NCBI GenBank assembly: GCA_026929865.2
Contig: CM049395.1
Location: forward strand, 12,487,001 to 12,551,000
Length of the DNA stretch: 64,000 bases
Direction of reading: 5' to 3'
From: Hyperoplus lanceolatus
Lineage: Eukaryota; Chordata; Actinopteri; Uranoscopiformes; Ammodytidae
Below are positions 1 to 9,910 of the stretch, piece by piece. A program made the position numbers and the translations under genes. Position 1 is the stretch's first letter. Each line of letters begins with the position of its first letter. The notes below the pieces were generated by a model that was given only the letters and a program-made list of their open reading frames with translations, ran no database searches and was not told where the DNA came from.

Positions 1-142
1 AATTATTTTTAGAAAGTGCTAACATTGAATTTCCATGGCATTTTGCATTTGAACTAGTTACACAGCAAATAACAAATACTTACAACACATAACAAAGAAC
101 ACGGTTGAGCATTTTATACTGTATATCATATACATATGTGAC

Positions 143-528
143 CTATGCTGAATTGCATTTGCAGAAGACCAAATTGGCCAAAAGTCAGTCAGTCAGCTGT
201 GCACGGTGGGGACGCAGTATAATGCCACCATGGCTGAAGACTCGCTCCACTGGAGCACTTGAGGCGGGCACTGCCAAGACTCTCATGGCCACTTGGAACA
301 GTGAAGGAAGAGTCTTCGCGTTCAATGCCCAGAACATAGGGGCGTTCTGTCCTTCTGCTTTGTCAAGGTACCGACTGAGCTGAAGTGCTGGAGTTGTCCC
401 GACATCCGTCTTTTGCCTCTTATGGTAGGCAGCAAACAGCCCTTCTCTTTCTCTTTGGTCCTCTGGCTCTTCTTCCTCAACAAGAGGCACAGGTTGCTCA
501 GCCTCTGCCGCATCTTGCAGTATCAATT
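143..528 (-). pseudogene. hAT transposase exon 3 with hATC dimerisation domain
   Basis: After the acceptor TTTTGTCAG, the exon encodes ELILQDAAEAEQPV through a linker to RVLAVPASSAPVERVFSHGG and IILRPHRAQLTD. The Glu in APVERVFS is the third catalytic residue of the family, inside the hATC domain. A TGA follows AQLTD where Ser would be expected, and the same frame continues LLANLVFCKCNSA to a TAG, so this looks like a late nonsense change. Confidence 0.85.
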
Positions 529-803
529 CTGACAAAACATATAAAAGCAATAGCAGAAAAGAGTCCTTATTCCCATTTGTGTTGGTTATACAGTGTGTTG
601 GACTGAAATACTTAATTATAGTTTATATTTGTTTTCTTTTCCATTCTAGCTCTTTAATCCAAAGTTAAATAAAACACTAGTTTTTTATTTAACTAAAACA
701 CTAGTGTTTTAAAACACTAGTGTTTTATTTAACTTTGGGTTAAAACATTGAACACATCAGTTGGAGAGCCATGACCATTATTCAGCCGGGATGGTACAGT
801 TAC
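529..803 (-). repeat. hAT intron 2 with a short palindrome
   Basis: This intron separates transposase exons 2 and 3. It contains a perfect 22-bp inverted repeat, 659-680 against 717-738 (core CTAGTGTTTTATTTAAC), with further overlapping copies of ACACTAG in the 36-bp centre. It could be a small foldback insertion or local slippage. Confidence 0.55.
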
Positions 804-1620
804 CTTTAACTCGTTGTGCCACCTCTGCCTTGACATCATGATTGACCAGCACATGGGGCTCCACCCAGAAAAGAGCAAAGGCTGGATCCAAGGCAGCTGC
901 TTTTAGGTACACTGGATCTGAAAAGGGGGCAGTGATCCCATCTTCTGCCCTGGCCATTTTCACGTTTATAAAGATTCCAAGAAATCTTTTGTGCAGGGAG
1001 GCCTGGAAGCTCCTGACCAGGCCGCTCAGGAAACAGACTTGAGGCTTCAGCTTCTCAAGGTGGTGGTTGAGGGACAGGATGGATGGTACAACAGCACTGA
1101 TTGTGATGACCTTCTCCCCCTGTGTCAAAACAGTTGCTTCTCCAAATGGCTTCAGGTTGTCCACCAACTCCTTCAACAGATTCCACTCCCATAGTGTGAA
1201 TGACAACTCCCTGTGCCCAGCCTTTTCGAGAACAGCAGAGAGCTTTACATGACTGCACTGGAGAACTGCCTTCACTTGCTGCAGTGTTGAGTTCCATCGT
1301 GTGCTGACTGCCGCAGGGATGCCTTTTCTTTGAATGTGGTGCTTGTGTGCAGCATTGAGCTGAGTTTTGACAACTTGGAAAGAGAAGGAGATGCCACTTT
1401 TGTTTCTTTTAAACCGTCTCCCACCACCAGCTGAAGAGTGTGCGCAAAACACTGCAAGCGCTGTTTCCTTGCCATGGAGGCATTGACTGTTTGCTGATCT
1501 TCCAGCGTTAAATCGCACCTTAGCTCAGGGTCATCAAGATCAGCTGGTCATCCTCATCCTCTTGTTCACTGGGGAAGCGCACAGTGAAAGCTTTACGCAT
1601 GTTAGCAGCATTGTCACTTA
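804..1620 (-). pseudogene. hAT transposase exon 2, C-terminal part (frameshifted)
   Basis: This continues as NAANMRKAFTVRFPSEQEDE, then shifts frame near DDQLIL/DDPELRCDL, reads MARKQRLQCFAHTLQLVVGD in the second frame, and returns near IPAAVSTRWNSTLQQV with sequence missing between. From there it is open to PFSDPVYLKAAALDPAFALF and ends at the donor AAAG/GTAACT. CFAHTLQL and the STRWNS block are hallmarks of hAT transposases. At least two frame changes are seen. Confidence 0.85.
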
Positions 1621-3020
1621 CAGAGGTGGGCAGAGTAGCCAAAAAATTTACTCAAGTAAAAGTAAGTTACTTTAAGATTATAATTGCTGAAGTAGAAGTA
1701 AAAGTACTCATACAAATAATTACTCAAGTAAGAGTAAAAAAGTATGCAGTGAAAAGACTACTCAGGTACTCAAGAGTACAAGTAGGCCTACTGAATTACT
1801 CCGGATTTATTTTTGAAATATACAGAGTAACACAAACGGTACAAAATAGACACGAACAAAATATAAAACAGCAATGTTCAAATAAAGATATTTTAAATAA
1901 CATCCTTTAAAATGAAACAATAAATAAGGTTTTTAAAAATAAAATGAATAACCCTTGAACAAAAACAAAAATACATTAATTGTTTGCCAAATTAAATAGC
2001 CTACATCACCCTTCAAATACAATTATAATAAATTAGGTTTATCCAAAAGTATGTTAATTAAAACCAATATACTTATAACATTGTTTTGCACATACACATT
2101 TTTAAACTAATTCCTATATTCCTAATATGTCACAGGCCCTGAGAAAATTATCTAGATTGTGTTGTGTCAAAAATATAAAACACACAAAATTAAACTTCGT
2201 TACACATCAAAACCTGTTGGCACACTCACTTAACGTATGAAACTACAGAGAGGCTGAGAAAAAGACCACTCTCAGACTGTCACACAGCCAGACTGGGGGC
2301 CAGTGAGTAAACTACAGGGAGAACAGGACATGTGTCAAAGAAGAACAGTGTCTCTGTAGGCCTAATTGCGAGTGTGCGGGAGTCTGTGTCTATGTGATTG
2401 TGAGTGTGTGATGGTTATTTTGTGAGTTTGTATGTGAGGCCAGGGGTGTGGTTATTGCTCCTTGGAATCAGCGGTTTCTTCCATTTTCTTGACTCACCCA
2501 GATAGTCTGTACAATCTGCATGGAGCCTACATGGCACGGCCATGGACACAACATCGGTGCGGAAGCGGTGAGGACCCCGAGCCGATCTGGCAGCCGAGTA
2601 CATCTGGTACTCACACCGGAGCTGTTAAAAAAGTCCGCGGACATTGTTGAGCCCTATGACAACATGATAACACTTGTCATGTGACTCAAGTGGCTGCATT
2701 TGATTGGCAAGCTTTTGTAATGTGGTTTTTATTGGTTAAAATAGTCACGTGATAGAGATGTTGGCTGAAGACGTCCCCGGGGAGAGAAATCATGAGAGAA
2801 ATGGCTCTCGCATGTAATAAAAAAATATACAAAACAATAAAGTAACGACCGTCACGTAGCCAAATGGAACGGCGTAAAAGTACCGTTCTTTCTTCGAATA
2901 TTTACTCAAGTAAAAGTAAAATTATGTTGCAATAAAACTACTCCTAAAATTACAATTTATTCAAAAAGTTACTCAAGTATTTGTAACGGAGTAAATGTAG
3001 CACGTTACTACCCACCTCTG
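1621..3020. mobile_element. Non-autonomous 1.4-kb hAT element, copy 1
   Basis: The termini are CAGAGGTGGG at the left and CCCACCTCTG at the right, flanked by a perfect 8-bp duplication GTCACTTA (1613-1620 and 3021-3028), which is diagnostic of hAT insertion. Inside, the two ends carry many copies of ACTCAAGTAAAAGTA-like motifs, probable transposase-binding repeats. There is no transposase. A second copy lies at 48667-50073 in the opposite orientation. It interrupts the transposase exon of the host hAT element, so it is younger than that element. Confidence 0.93.
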
Positions 3021-3567
3021 GTCACTTATGATGTAGTCCAGTTTATCTTTGATTTTGTACTCATGAGTGATAGCCTCAAATTGGTCACAAATCCGTTCGG
3101 CTGTGTGAGAGCCTTTGCATCGCTCACAGGCTAAGAGATTGGATTTAAGCTGAATCCTCTCTGCCTCTTGCTCTATCCAGTGCACAGTGACACCGAGGAA
3201 TCCCCTCATCTTGCGGTCAGAACAAATGTCCACAGTGACTGATACATGGTCAGCGCTGCTCAATTGAGTTTTTAATTTCAATCGTCTCTCGTCAGCCAGG
3301 GTATCTGTTTTTGTTGTTAGTGTTCTGCGACACACTGGACTGTACTTGCTGTCAAGTATGTTGACGAAGTGCCGAAAACTCTTGTTTTCGACAATAGAAA
3401 GTGGCAAGCTACAATCAACAATTAAGTCAGACAGTATTGCGTTGGTTATGGCTTTCTGCTGTGGATGATTACTGCTGTAATGCCTGACATGATTGTCTAG
3501 GAATTGTGCGATTGAAGGCTGTAGTGGTTCATTTGGGATGCTTTTGTTCATCTGGTATTCTTCAAAT
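3021..3567 (-). pseudogene. hAT transposase exon 2, N-terminal part
   Basis: After the acceptor CTCTTATAG this stretch encodes RFEEYQMNKSIPNEPLQPSI through KDKLDYIISD. It carries the RNase-H-fold start: the first catalytic Asp is probably in VTVDICSD, and the second in IISD, which continues as NAANM beyond the insert at 1621-3020. The insert lies precisely at that motif, with GTCACTTA on both sides. Confidence 0.85.
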
Positions 3568-4873
3568 CTATAAGAGGTAAACATAATAAAACAGAAGTCA
3601 GAAAATCCCTCATAGCCACAAATAAATTGTATTGAAACTACTCTTTATTACCCATATTATTATTGTCAATCTCAACATTGTTATGAATTGTATTGTAGTG
3701 TGTGTATGTGTGCTTTTTTATAGCTTAAATAATTGTAATGAAATAGTATTTATTGTAATTAAACGATTTTAAAGGTTGCAGCCCGGGCATCAGTGAGTGC
3801 AGTACGCCAGTGATTTATTGTAGTTTATCTTATTTTTCTATCGGTTGGAACCAACACTGTCTGTGCTCTCGGAAGCGGCCGGGGCATGCGTGTGTGCAAT
3901 GGGAGAGAGAACGCCAAAGCCACAACTCATTATGTTGCCATTCAACGTGTCAGAGGCAGGAATCGGCTCCGCGATCGACTTTTACTGTGGCTTTTTAGCT
4001 GTGGCAGTTTGCAGTGCTAAGGAGAGATTGCCAACTGTGCGTTCCTTTTACGCACAACACAGCCGCCGTAATGTTTCGATTTCATCATTTGCATCAAAGC
4101 TCTAATGATAATAAGAATAAGAGGCTTTATTTAAACGCTGTCTATGCGGTCGTTGTGATTGTAACTTTATCGGCTGTAAACTGAAACTAACGGAGATCGC
4201 GGAAGCCTTCCAATCGACAACGTTAACGTGCCCCGGTTATCATTTCGGCCTTAAACCACGGCATTGATAGCTTTTGTTTCAGCACTAGGCTATGTGATTA
4301 ACTATAAGCATTAAATAAATGTTGCGTCTCAGATGCCGAGGACAGCAGCGAGGATGACCCGCTATGCCACTACCGAACCAGAGAGAGATGACAGCGAGAG
4401 CGATCACAGCGAGGCAGAGGAATACAGTCTGTGGTAAGCACATCAGAGTTTGGTCTATTTGCACTAGGCTACTGTTCATTTGCAATGAAGGAAAGTGTTT
4501 TATTCAATGCGTTTTTATTTTCGTATATTATTTTAATAAATCAAATAAATTTATTTTTAAAAACAAGATCTGGTCTTCAAATCTTTTTTTCCAAATATGA
4601 GTTTTGAAAAACGGGGAGTCATTTTATAATCAGGGTTGTTTTATATTCGGACCAATACGGTATATGTACTGTGTTAGTGTCATTTTGGTTGGTGGTGCCC
4701 CAGGATTTTGTAAACGTAAAAAGGTTGAAAATCACTGACATAGTAACTGGCCGGCCGCCTCCCCTCACTGAAATGAATAGAGGCGGCGGGAAAGGATGTG
4801 AGTTTACAGCCCCATTGACTTAGCAAAGAAAATGTACTTAGCCAATACACATTAGCTTACATTCAAAACTTAC
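3568..4873. other. hAT intron 1, with unclassified repeat remains
   Basis: This 1.3-kb intron lies between the BED exon and exon 2. The stretch up to about 4660 ends in a motif reading CCAATACGGTA after AT-rich DNA, reminiscent of a pogo-like terminus; I could not find the partner end. A GC-rich short hairpin (GGCCGCCTC with GAGGCGG) lies at about 4752-4788. No gene is supported here. Confidence 0.3.
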
Positions 4874-5025
4874 CTTTCTTTGTGTAACTTCATGTGCCGA
4901 ACGATGTTTGAAGTGGTTCCTTCTCCGTCGGCGATCCTTGTCCCACATGTTTTGCATATGGCAATTCTTTTTCTGTCTTTTACTTCATAGTTTATGAAAC
5001 CGAAAGCAATTATCTTTGGTATCAT
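4874..5025 (-). pseudogene. hAT transposase exon 1 with BED zinc finger
   Basis: Starting from an ATG at 5025, this 152-nt exon encodes a BED finger: ICKTCG (C-x2-C) followed by SNIVRHMKLH (H-x3-H), with basic residues before it (VKDRKRIAI). The donor is AAAG/GTAAGT. Two spare bases (AG) plus the first base of exon 2 make an Arg codon, giving HKERFEEYQ across the junction. This exon itself is open. BED fingers bind the transposon ends in known hAT transposases. Confidence 0.8.
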
Positions 5026-5405
5026 TGTAGATTCTCGATTCAGTTTCAAACTGGCGCGTTGTTGTTGTTCTTCTTCTTCGTTGGTTCAGATTGTCCTGCA
5101 ATTTCATTGGACGAATGCTTTCGGAAGAAAACGTGTGTCTGATTTGATTGGATGTTGTGCCGACAGCGCATATACACCACACGCACAGACACACACACAC
5201 AATGAAAGATACAGAGAGTGCAGTCATAATAACATAGGCTATGTTTTAATCTTTATTTGGGGGGTAGCAAGTCTTGTCAAGTCTTTCAAGCCAAAAGGCT
5301 CAAGTCCAAGTCAAGTCTGTGGTTCAGGGCTTGCCGTGGGTTAAGAGCTATTACCGTGAGCAGCGGAGAACTCAGATTCACAACCTTAAAAATCTCTGAA
5401 AATCT

Positions 5406-6257
5406 TTGGAGATGTCCAAAAAAGGGAAAAACACTGATAAGGGGAAGGAGGAAGACAAAGATTATGCGGAAGAGATGAAAAAACAGTTGGCAGACTTGAT
5501 GAGAGAAATGAAAAGTGAGAGGGAGACGGAGCGAGCACTGATGAAAGCTGAGCTGGCTGGGATTATGGAAGAATGGATTGGGCGTTTTGATGCAAAAATT
5601 GAAGAAAAACGGACTGCTGGTCTGAAGCCAATGTCGATCGAATTGAAGGAACTTCAAGCTGTGAATGTGAAGAAAGATCAGCTCTTGAAAGAGCTTGGAG
5701 ATAAAATTGAAGACCAAGATCAACAAGCAAAAAACAGAGATGTGATAATGACAGGAATGGATATTAAACCATGGTCGTATGCAGCTGCCGTGAAGGGAGA
5801 TGATGAGGGCGATACAAGGAATGTGTCGGTGGAAATCCAGGTTGAAAGGTTCCTGAGAAGCAAAGGCATTAGTCTGGATCTGGAGAACGTGGACTCTTGT
5901 TTTCTTCTCCCGAAGGGAAAATACGCCGAAAAGCGTGCTGTCATTCTGAAATTTGTGAGTAGAAAGCACAAGATAAATCTGCTAAGTCAAGGCAAGAAGC
6001 TTAAAGGTGAACAAATTGGAATGAGTGAAAACTTAACCAAGAGAAATGCTAACCTGGCCTACCAAGCGAGAGGGCTAAAAAAATGTGGACGGGTCCAACA
6101 AACATGGACAAGAGATGGAAGAATCTTCATCAAAATGAATGGAGCTACACCCGAAGAAGCCAAAATTGTGCAAATCAGAACGGAGGAGGATCTGGTTCAA
6201 TTCCGGAGGGAAGATGACCTGATCAACCCAAGCAGCAAGAATGAGCAACACATCTGA
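5406..6257 (+). CDS. LINE 1 ORF1 protein (coiled coil, L1-like)
   Basis: This open frame of 283 residues starts MEMSKKGKNTDKGKEEDKDY. Residues about 15-110 are heptad-like and highly charged, a probable coiled coil; residues about 125-270 (VEIQVERFLRSKGISLDLEN, then RAVILKFVSRKHKINLL) resemble the RRM plus C-terminal domain of L1-type ORF1 proteins, which bind RNA as trimers. It is complete. Its stop overlaps the start of ORF2 by 17 nt. An in-frame second Met at 5412 may be the real start. Confidence 0.82.
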   Translation: MEMSKKGKNTDKGKEEDKDYAEEMKKQLADLMREMKSERETERALMKAELAGIMEEWIGRFDAKIEEKRTAGLKPMSIELKELQAVNVKKDQLLKELGDKIEDQDQQAKNRDVIMTGMDIKPWSYAAAVKGDDEGDTRNVSVEIQVERFLRSKGISLDLENVDSCFLLPKGKYAEKRAVILKFVSRKHKINLLSQGKKLKGEQIGMSENLTKRNANLAYQARGLKKCGRVQQTWTRDGRIFIKMNGATPEEAKIVQIRTEEDLVQFRREDDLINPSSKNEQHI

Positions 6258-9200
6258 TGGGATAAATTATCATGATAGTCTGGAGTTATTAGCTAATCTT
6301 TACGAAGATCCTAAATCATCGGACTAAAATGTCATTATTGACCCTGATAATCATTTCTACAATAGAAGGAAAAGAGACTGTCATTATCATACAGAGGATC
6401 AATTCATCAGTTGCTTTCAATCAATTGGGAAATTGTCCATAATTCATTTTAATAGCAGAAGTCTCTACACAAATTTTTCGCATATTAAGGAATACTTACA
6501 GAAATTCTCCAACCCATTCAACATCATTGCAGTGTCAGAACATGGATTAAGGAAGGCAAATGCATGGACTTTGAACTTAAGGGTTATAAACTGGTTTGTG
6601 TCAACAGAATTAACAAGAGAGGGGGAGGAGTGGCCCTTTTCGTTGATGAAAATATAAGGTTTGAAATCGTAAATAACATATGTGCTGCAATTGATAACCT
6701 AATGGAATGTGTGAATATTGAAATTCAAACGAATGATAAATGTTTAATTATCAGCTGTGTGTACAGAACACCCGATTCAAAAATGGAAGACTTTATAGAA
6801 TATGTGGGAGAATTATTTTCTAAGGCTAACCAAAAGAAGATATTTATCTGTGGGGATACTAACATTGATTTACTTAATATTACTCCTCTGACTGATGAAT
6901 TTGTAAATACACTGAACGTCATGGGCCTACAGCCCTTAATTACAAGGCCAAGCAGCATTACAATAAATAGTGCCACGTTAATAGACAACATATTTACAAA
7001 TGTTATGGGGGATGTAATAGATAGTGGACTATTGATAAATGACATAAGTGACCATTTACCTGTATTTGCTATATACGATTGGAAACAAAAGTTGCAAATT
7101 AGACCAAACAAAGACGTATATGTTAGGCTGGAGACCGAGGAGAGGATAGAGGCATTGAAAAATGATTTATTGTCGCAAAATTGGGACTGTGTTTACAAGG
7201 AGAAGGATGTTAATGTAAGTTTTGAATTATTCCTGCAGGTATTTCAAAGGCTGTATGAGAAAAATTGTCCACTAAAAAAGAGGGCCTTTAAGCAAAGACA
7301 GAATAAACAGTGGCTAACTAAATCCTTGAAAAATGCTTGTAAAAAAAATACATTGTACAAAAGATTCATAAAAGCAAGGACACCACAGGCTGAGTTAAAA
7401 TATAAAACCTATCGTAACAAGCTAAATATCATTCTCAGAGACTGTAAAAAAAATATTTTTGCAAGCTTTTAGAAACAAATGCAAATTACCCAAAAAAGCT
7501 GTGGGACATAGTGAACACAGTATTAAGAAATGACAGCAAAATACATAATTATCCTGAGTATTTCCATGAAAATAACGTTAAGTTGGAAAACATGAATACC
7601 GTGGCAAATAAACTAAACAATTTTTTTGTTATGGTTGGTCCGAATTTGGCCATGGGTATCCGTGACAGGTGTATGGGGGAGGCTTGGGAACAGGAAGACT
7701 CTCTTCAACACTCCATGTTTCTAAAGCCAGTCAAGGCCATCGAGATTAGTGAGATTTTACTGGGAATGCAACCAAAGACCTCAAGAGACTCGCTGGGGCT
7801 TAACATGAAAATAATAAAATCAGTGCAAGAAAGTATTCTTCAACCTTTAACACATATTTGTAACTTATCTTTTCAAACAGGAATTTTTCCTTGTAGCATG
7901 AAAATAGCTAAGGTTATACCATTACATAAGAATGGAGACGAACACTCATTTACAAATTATAGACCAGTCTCAATTTTGCCACAATTTTCTAAAATTTTGG
8001 AAAAACTATTTAGCAATAGATTAGATGATTTCATTAATAAACATCAAATTCTTTATAACAGTCAGTTTGGCTTTAGAAAGAATCATTCCACGGCGCTGGC
8101 CTTGGCTGAATCAGTAGAAATTATTAGTAGTGCTATAGATCACAAATTGTACTCTATAGGAATTTTTATAGACCTGAAAAAAGCTTTTGACACTATAAAT
8201 CACGAGATCCTTCTCAATAAGCTTGAGAATTATGGCATTAGAGGTATAGCACGGGACTGGGTCAGAAGTTATTTACAGGACAGGAAACAATATGTGAAAT
8301 TAGGGGAGATCACATCGACATGCTTAGATATTGTTTGTGGGGTCCCTCAAGGGTCAATTTTAGGGCCGAAATTATTCCTGCTTTACATAAATGATATTTG
8401 GAAAGTTTCGATGGTCTTAAAGTTAATTTTATTTGCTGACGACACAAACATCTTCTATTCGGGGCATGATCTGAATAATATGGTTGAGACTGTAAACATT
8501 GAATTGACAAAGTTACATGGGTGGTTAAACCGAAATAAGTTATCATTAAATTTGGAAAAAAATAAATTTATGTTGTTTGGTAGGAGAGCAGCAGATGTCT
8601 CTGTGAAAATCCAGGTAAATGGGATAGATATAGAAAGGGTCAAGCAACACAAAGTACTAGGGGTAATAATGGATGACAAGTTAAGTTGGAAACCACAAGT
8701 TAGCCATTTTAGGGGCAAAATAGCCAGGAGTATTTCTATACTTTGGAAATCACAATATTTTTTCAATCAAAAGGCCTTAACTGTAATATATTGGACTTTA
8801 GTTTCCCCACATCTGTGTTACTGTGTTGAGGTGTGGGGAAACACTTACAAAGGTAAATTGCACCCATTGGAGATCCTTCAAAAAAGAGCAATAAGAATAA
8901 TATATCAAGCAACTTACAGGGCACACACTAATAACTTCTTTATTGATGGCAGAATTCTCAAATTACGGGACGTAGTAAGTTACCACACCGTTCAAATGAT
9001 GTACAAGGCTTCAAAAAAAAAGCCTTCCTGTCAGTTTACAAGCAATGTTTGAAGAAAGAGGAGTCTCACATGATTTAAGAAGAAAAAGAAGATTTACAGA
9101 GAAAAATATACGGACCACACTTAAATCATTTTCGATTTCTGTAAAGGGTATTAAATTATGGAATGAACTTGAGGAAGATATCACAGGGAGTTGCAGTTTG

Positions 9201-9266
9201 CGAATTTTCAAAAAAATGTATGTCTCTAAAATTATGGAAAATTATAGACTGAAAGTACAACACTAA
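6241..9266 (+). pseudogene. LINE 1 ORF2 (endonuclease and reverse transcriptase), four breaks
   Basis: The likely start ATG at 6241 overlaps the end of ORF1. An in-frame TAA follows at 6325; the reading then resumes DPDNHFYNRRK and SIIHFNSRSLYTNF (endonuclease start). A one-base loss near 6550 shifts the frame to GMDFELKGYK and NKRGGGVALFVDE; the endonuclease shows CGDTNIDLL and SDHLPVF. A one-base loss in an A run near 7455 leads to the RT: NYRPVSILP, FIDLKKAFDTINHEIL, GVPQGSILGP and the catalytic FADD. A last shift in an A run near 9018 leads to the C-terminal ERGVSHDLRRKRRF. The catalytic residues visible are intact. Confidence 0.88.
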
Positions 9267-9771
9267 GATGCGGATAAAAGGTGGATGGCACTATCATAAC
9301 ATTATTGTAAAAGAGAGGTCAGCAGAATGACTTGTTTGGGTTTGAATACTTTTGCAGTTGTGTTTAGACTACCAGATAATGACATTGAAAAGGCCACAAT
9401 AAAAGGGCAAAACAAACTCTGCATTGTACAGAAAATCAGAAAGGAGCAGAACTGATCTTAAAAGCTGAAGCAAGTGGATTAATCATGGAACTGCTAAATT
9501 GGTCTCTAAATGCCATTGAATTGTGTGTTTTCTTCCTTTTTATTTTTTATTTTTTCTTTCTTTTATTTTTGACTTTTTATTTTTTTATTTTCTTTTCTGT
9601 GATCAGTAAATGTGTATCTTATTTTGAATCTGATGAAAGTGGGGGCGGGACTCGATAAGCCTTAGGCTTCTTCCGTCACCCTTCGGACAACACTATTTAA
9701 GATTTATGATGTGAAAGAGATAATTGTGTATTGTGTGGGATTGTCCGAAAGAAAAATAAATAAATAAATAA
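9267..9771 (+). other. LINE 1 3' UTR and tail
   Basis: This is a T-rich tract followed by a possible stem, CGGACAACAC with the later TTGTCCGAAAG, just before the AAATAAATAAAT tail. Such 3' stems are what LINE reverse transcriptases of the L2 group recognise, so this is the probable priming signal. Confidence 0.5.
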
Positions 9772-9910
9772 AAGTCACGAGTCATTGATGTTAAAGTCCA
9801 AGTCGAGTCGCAAGTCCCTTTACATTTTGTCAAGTCAAGTCTCAAGTCATCAAATTCATGACTCGAGTCTGACTCGAGTCCAAGTCATGTGACTCGAGTC
9901 CACACCTCTG

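Larger units (their letters stand above)
5318..9771 (+). mobile_element. LINE 1: near full-length L2/CR1-type retrotransposon with L1-like ORF1
   Basis: This 4.45-kb LINE is inserted in hAT DNA. AAGTC flanks it on both sides (5313-5317 and 9772-9776), and closing the gap restores a continuous AAGTC-rich hAT end. It has a short 5' leader, ORF1 (5406-6257), a defective ORF2 (6241-9266) with endonuclease and reverse transcriptase, a 0.5-kb 3' UTR, and a tail of AAAT units. The breaks are few (one stop and three single-base frame changes), so it is fairly young. I cannot settle the clade between L2, CR1 and Rex1 without a tree. Confidence 0.9.
1..9910 (-). mobile_element. BED-finger hAT DNA transposon, interrupted by two later elements
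   Basis: A transposase gene of hAT type runs on the minus strand from 5025 to 143 in three exons. The element's right terminus is probably 9910, where a sequence reading inwards as CAGAGGTGTGGACTCGAGTC begins; its left end lies outside the window. The tie between transposase and terminus is inferred from position: AAGTC-rich subterminal DNA continues on both sides of the LINE at 5318-9771. Removing the LINE and the 1.4-kb insert leaves about 4.0 kb, a normal size for an autonomous hAT. At least three reading-frame defects show that this copy is dead. The 8-bp duplication cannot be checked without the left end; the candidate on the right is CTAAATAG. Confidence 0.75.

Noticed and set aside
3810-4660. 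Possible pogo-like element inside the hAT intron
   Set aside because: Only one terminus-like motif (CCAATACGGTA) is visible and no transposase segment could be identified.
5286-5969. 227-residue open frame on the minus strand
   Set aside because: It is the antisense of LINE 1 ORF1, and its composition shows no domain.
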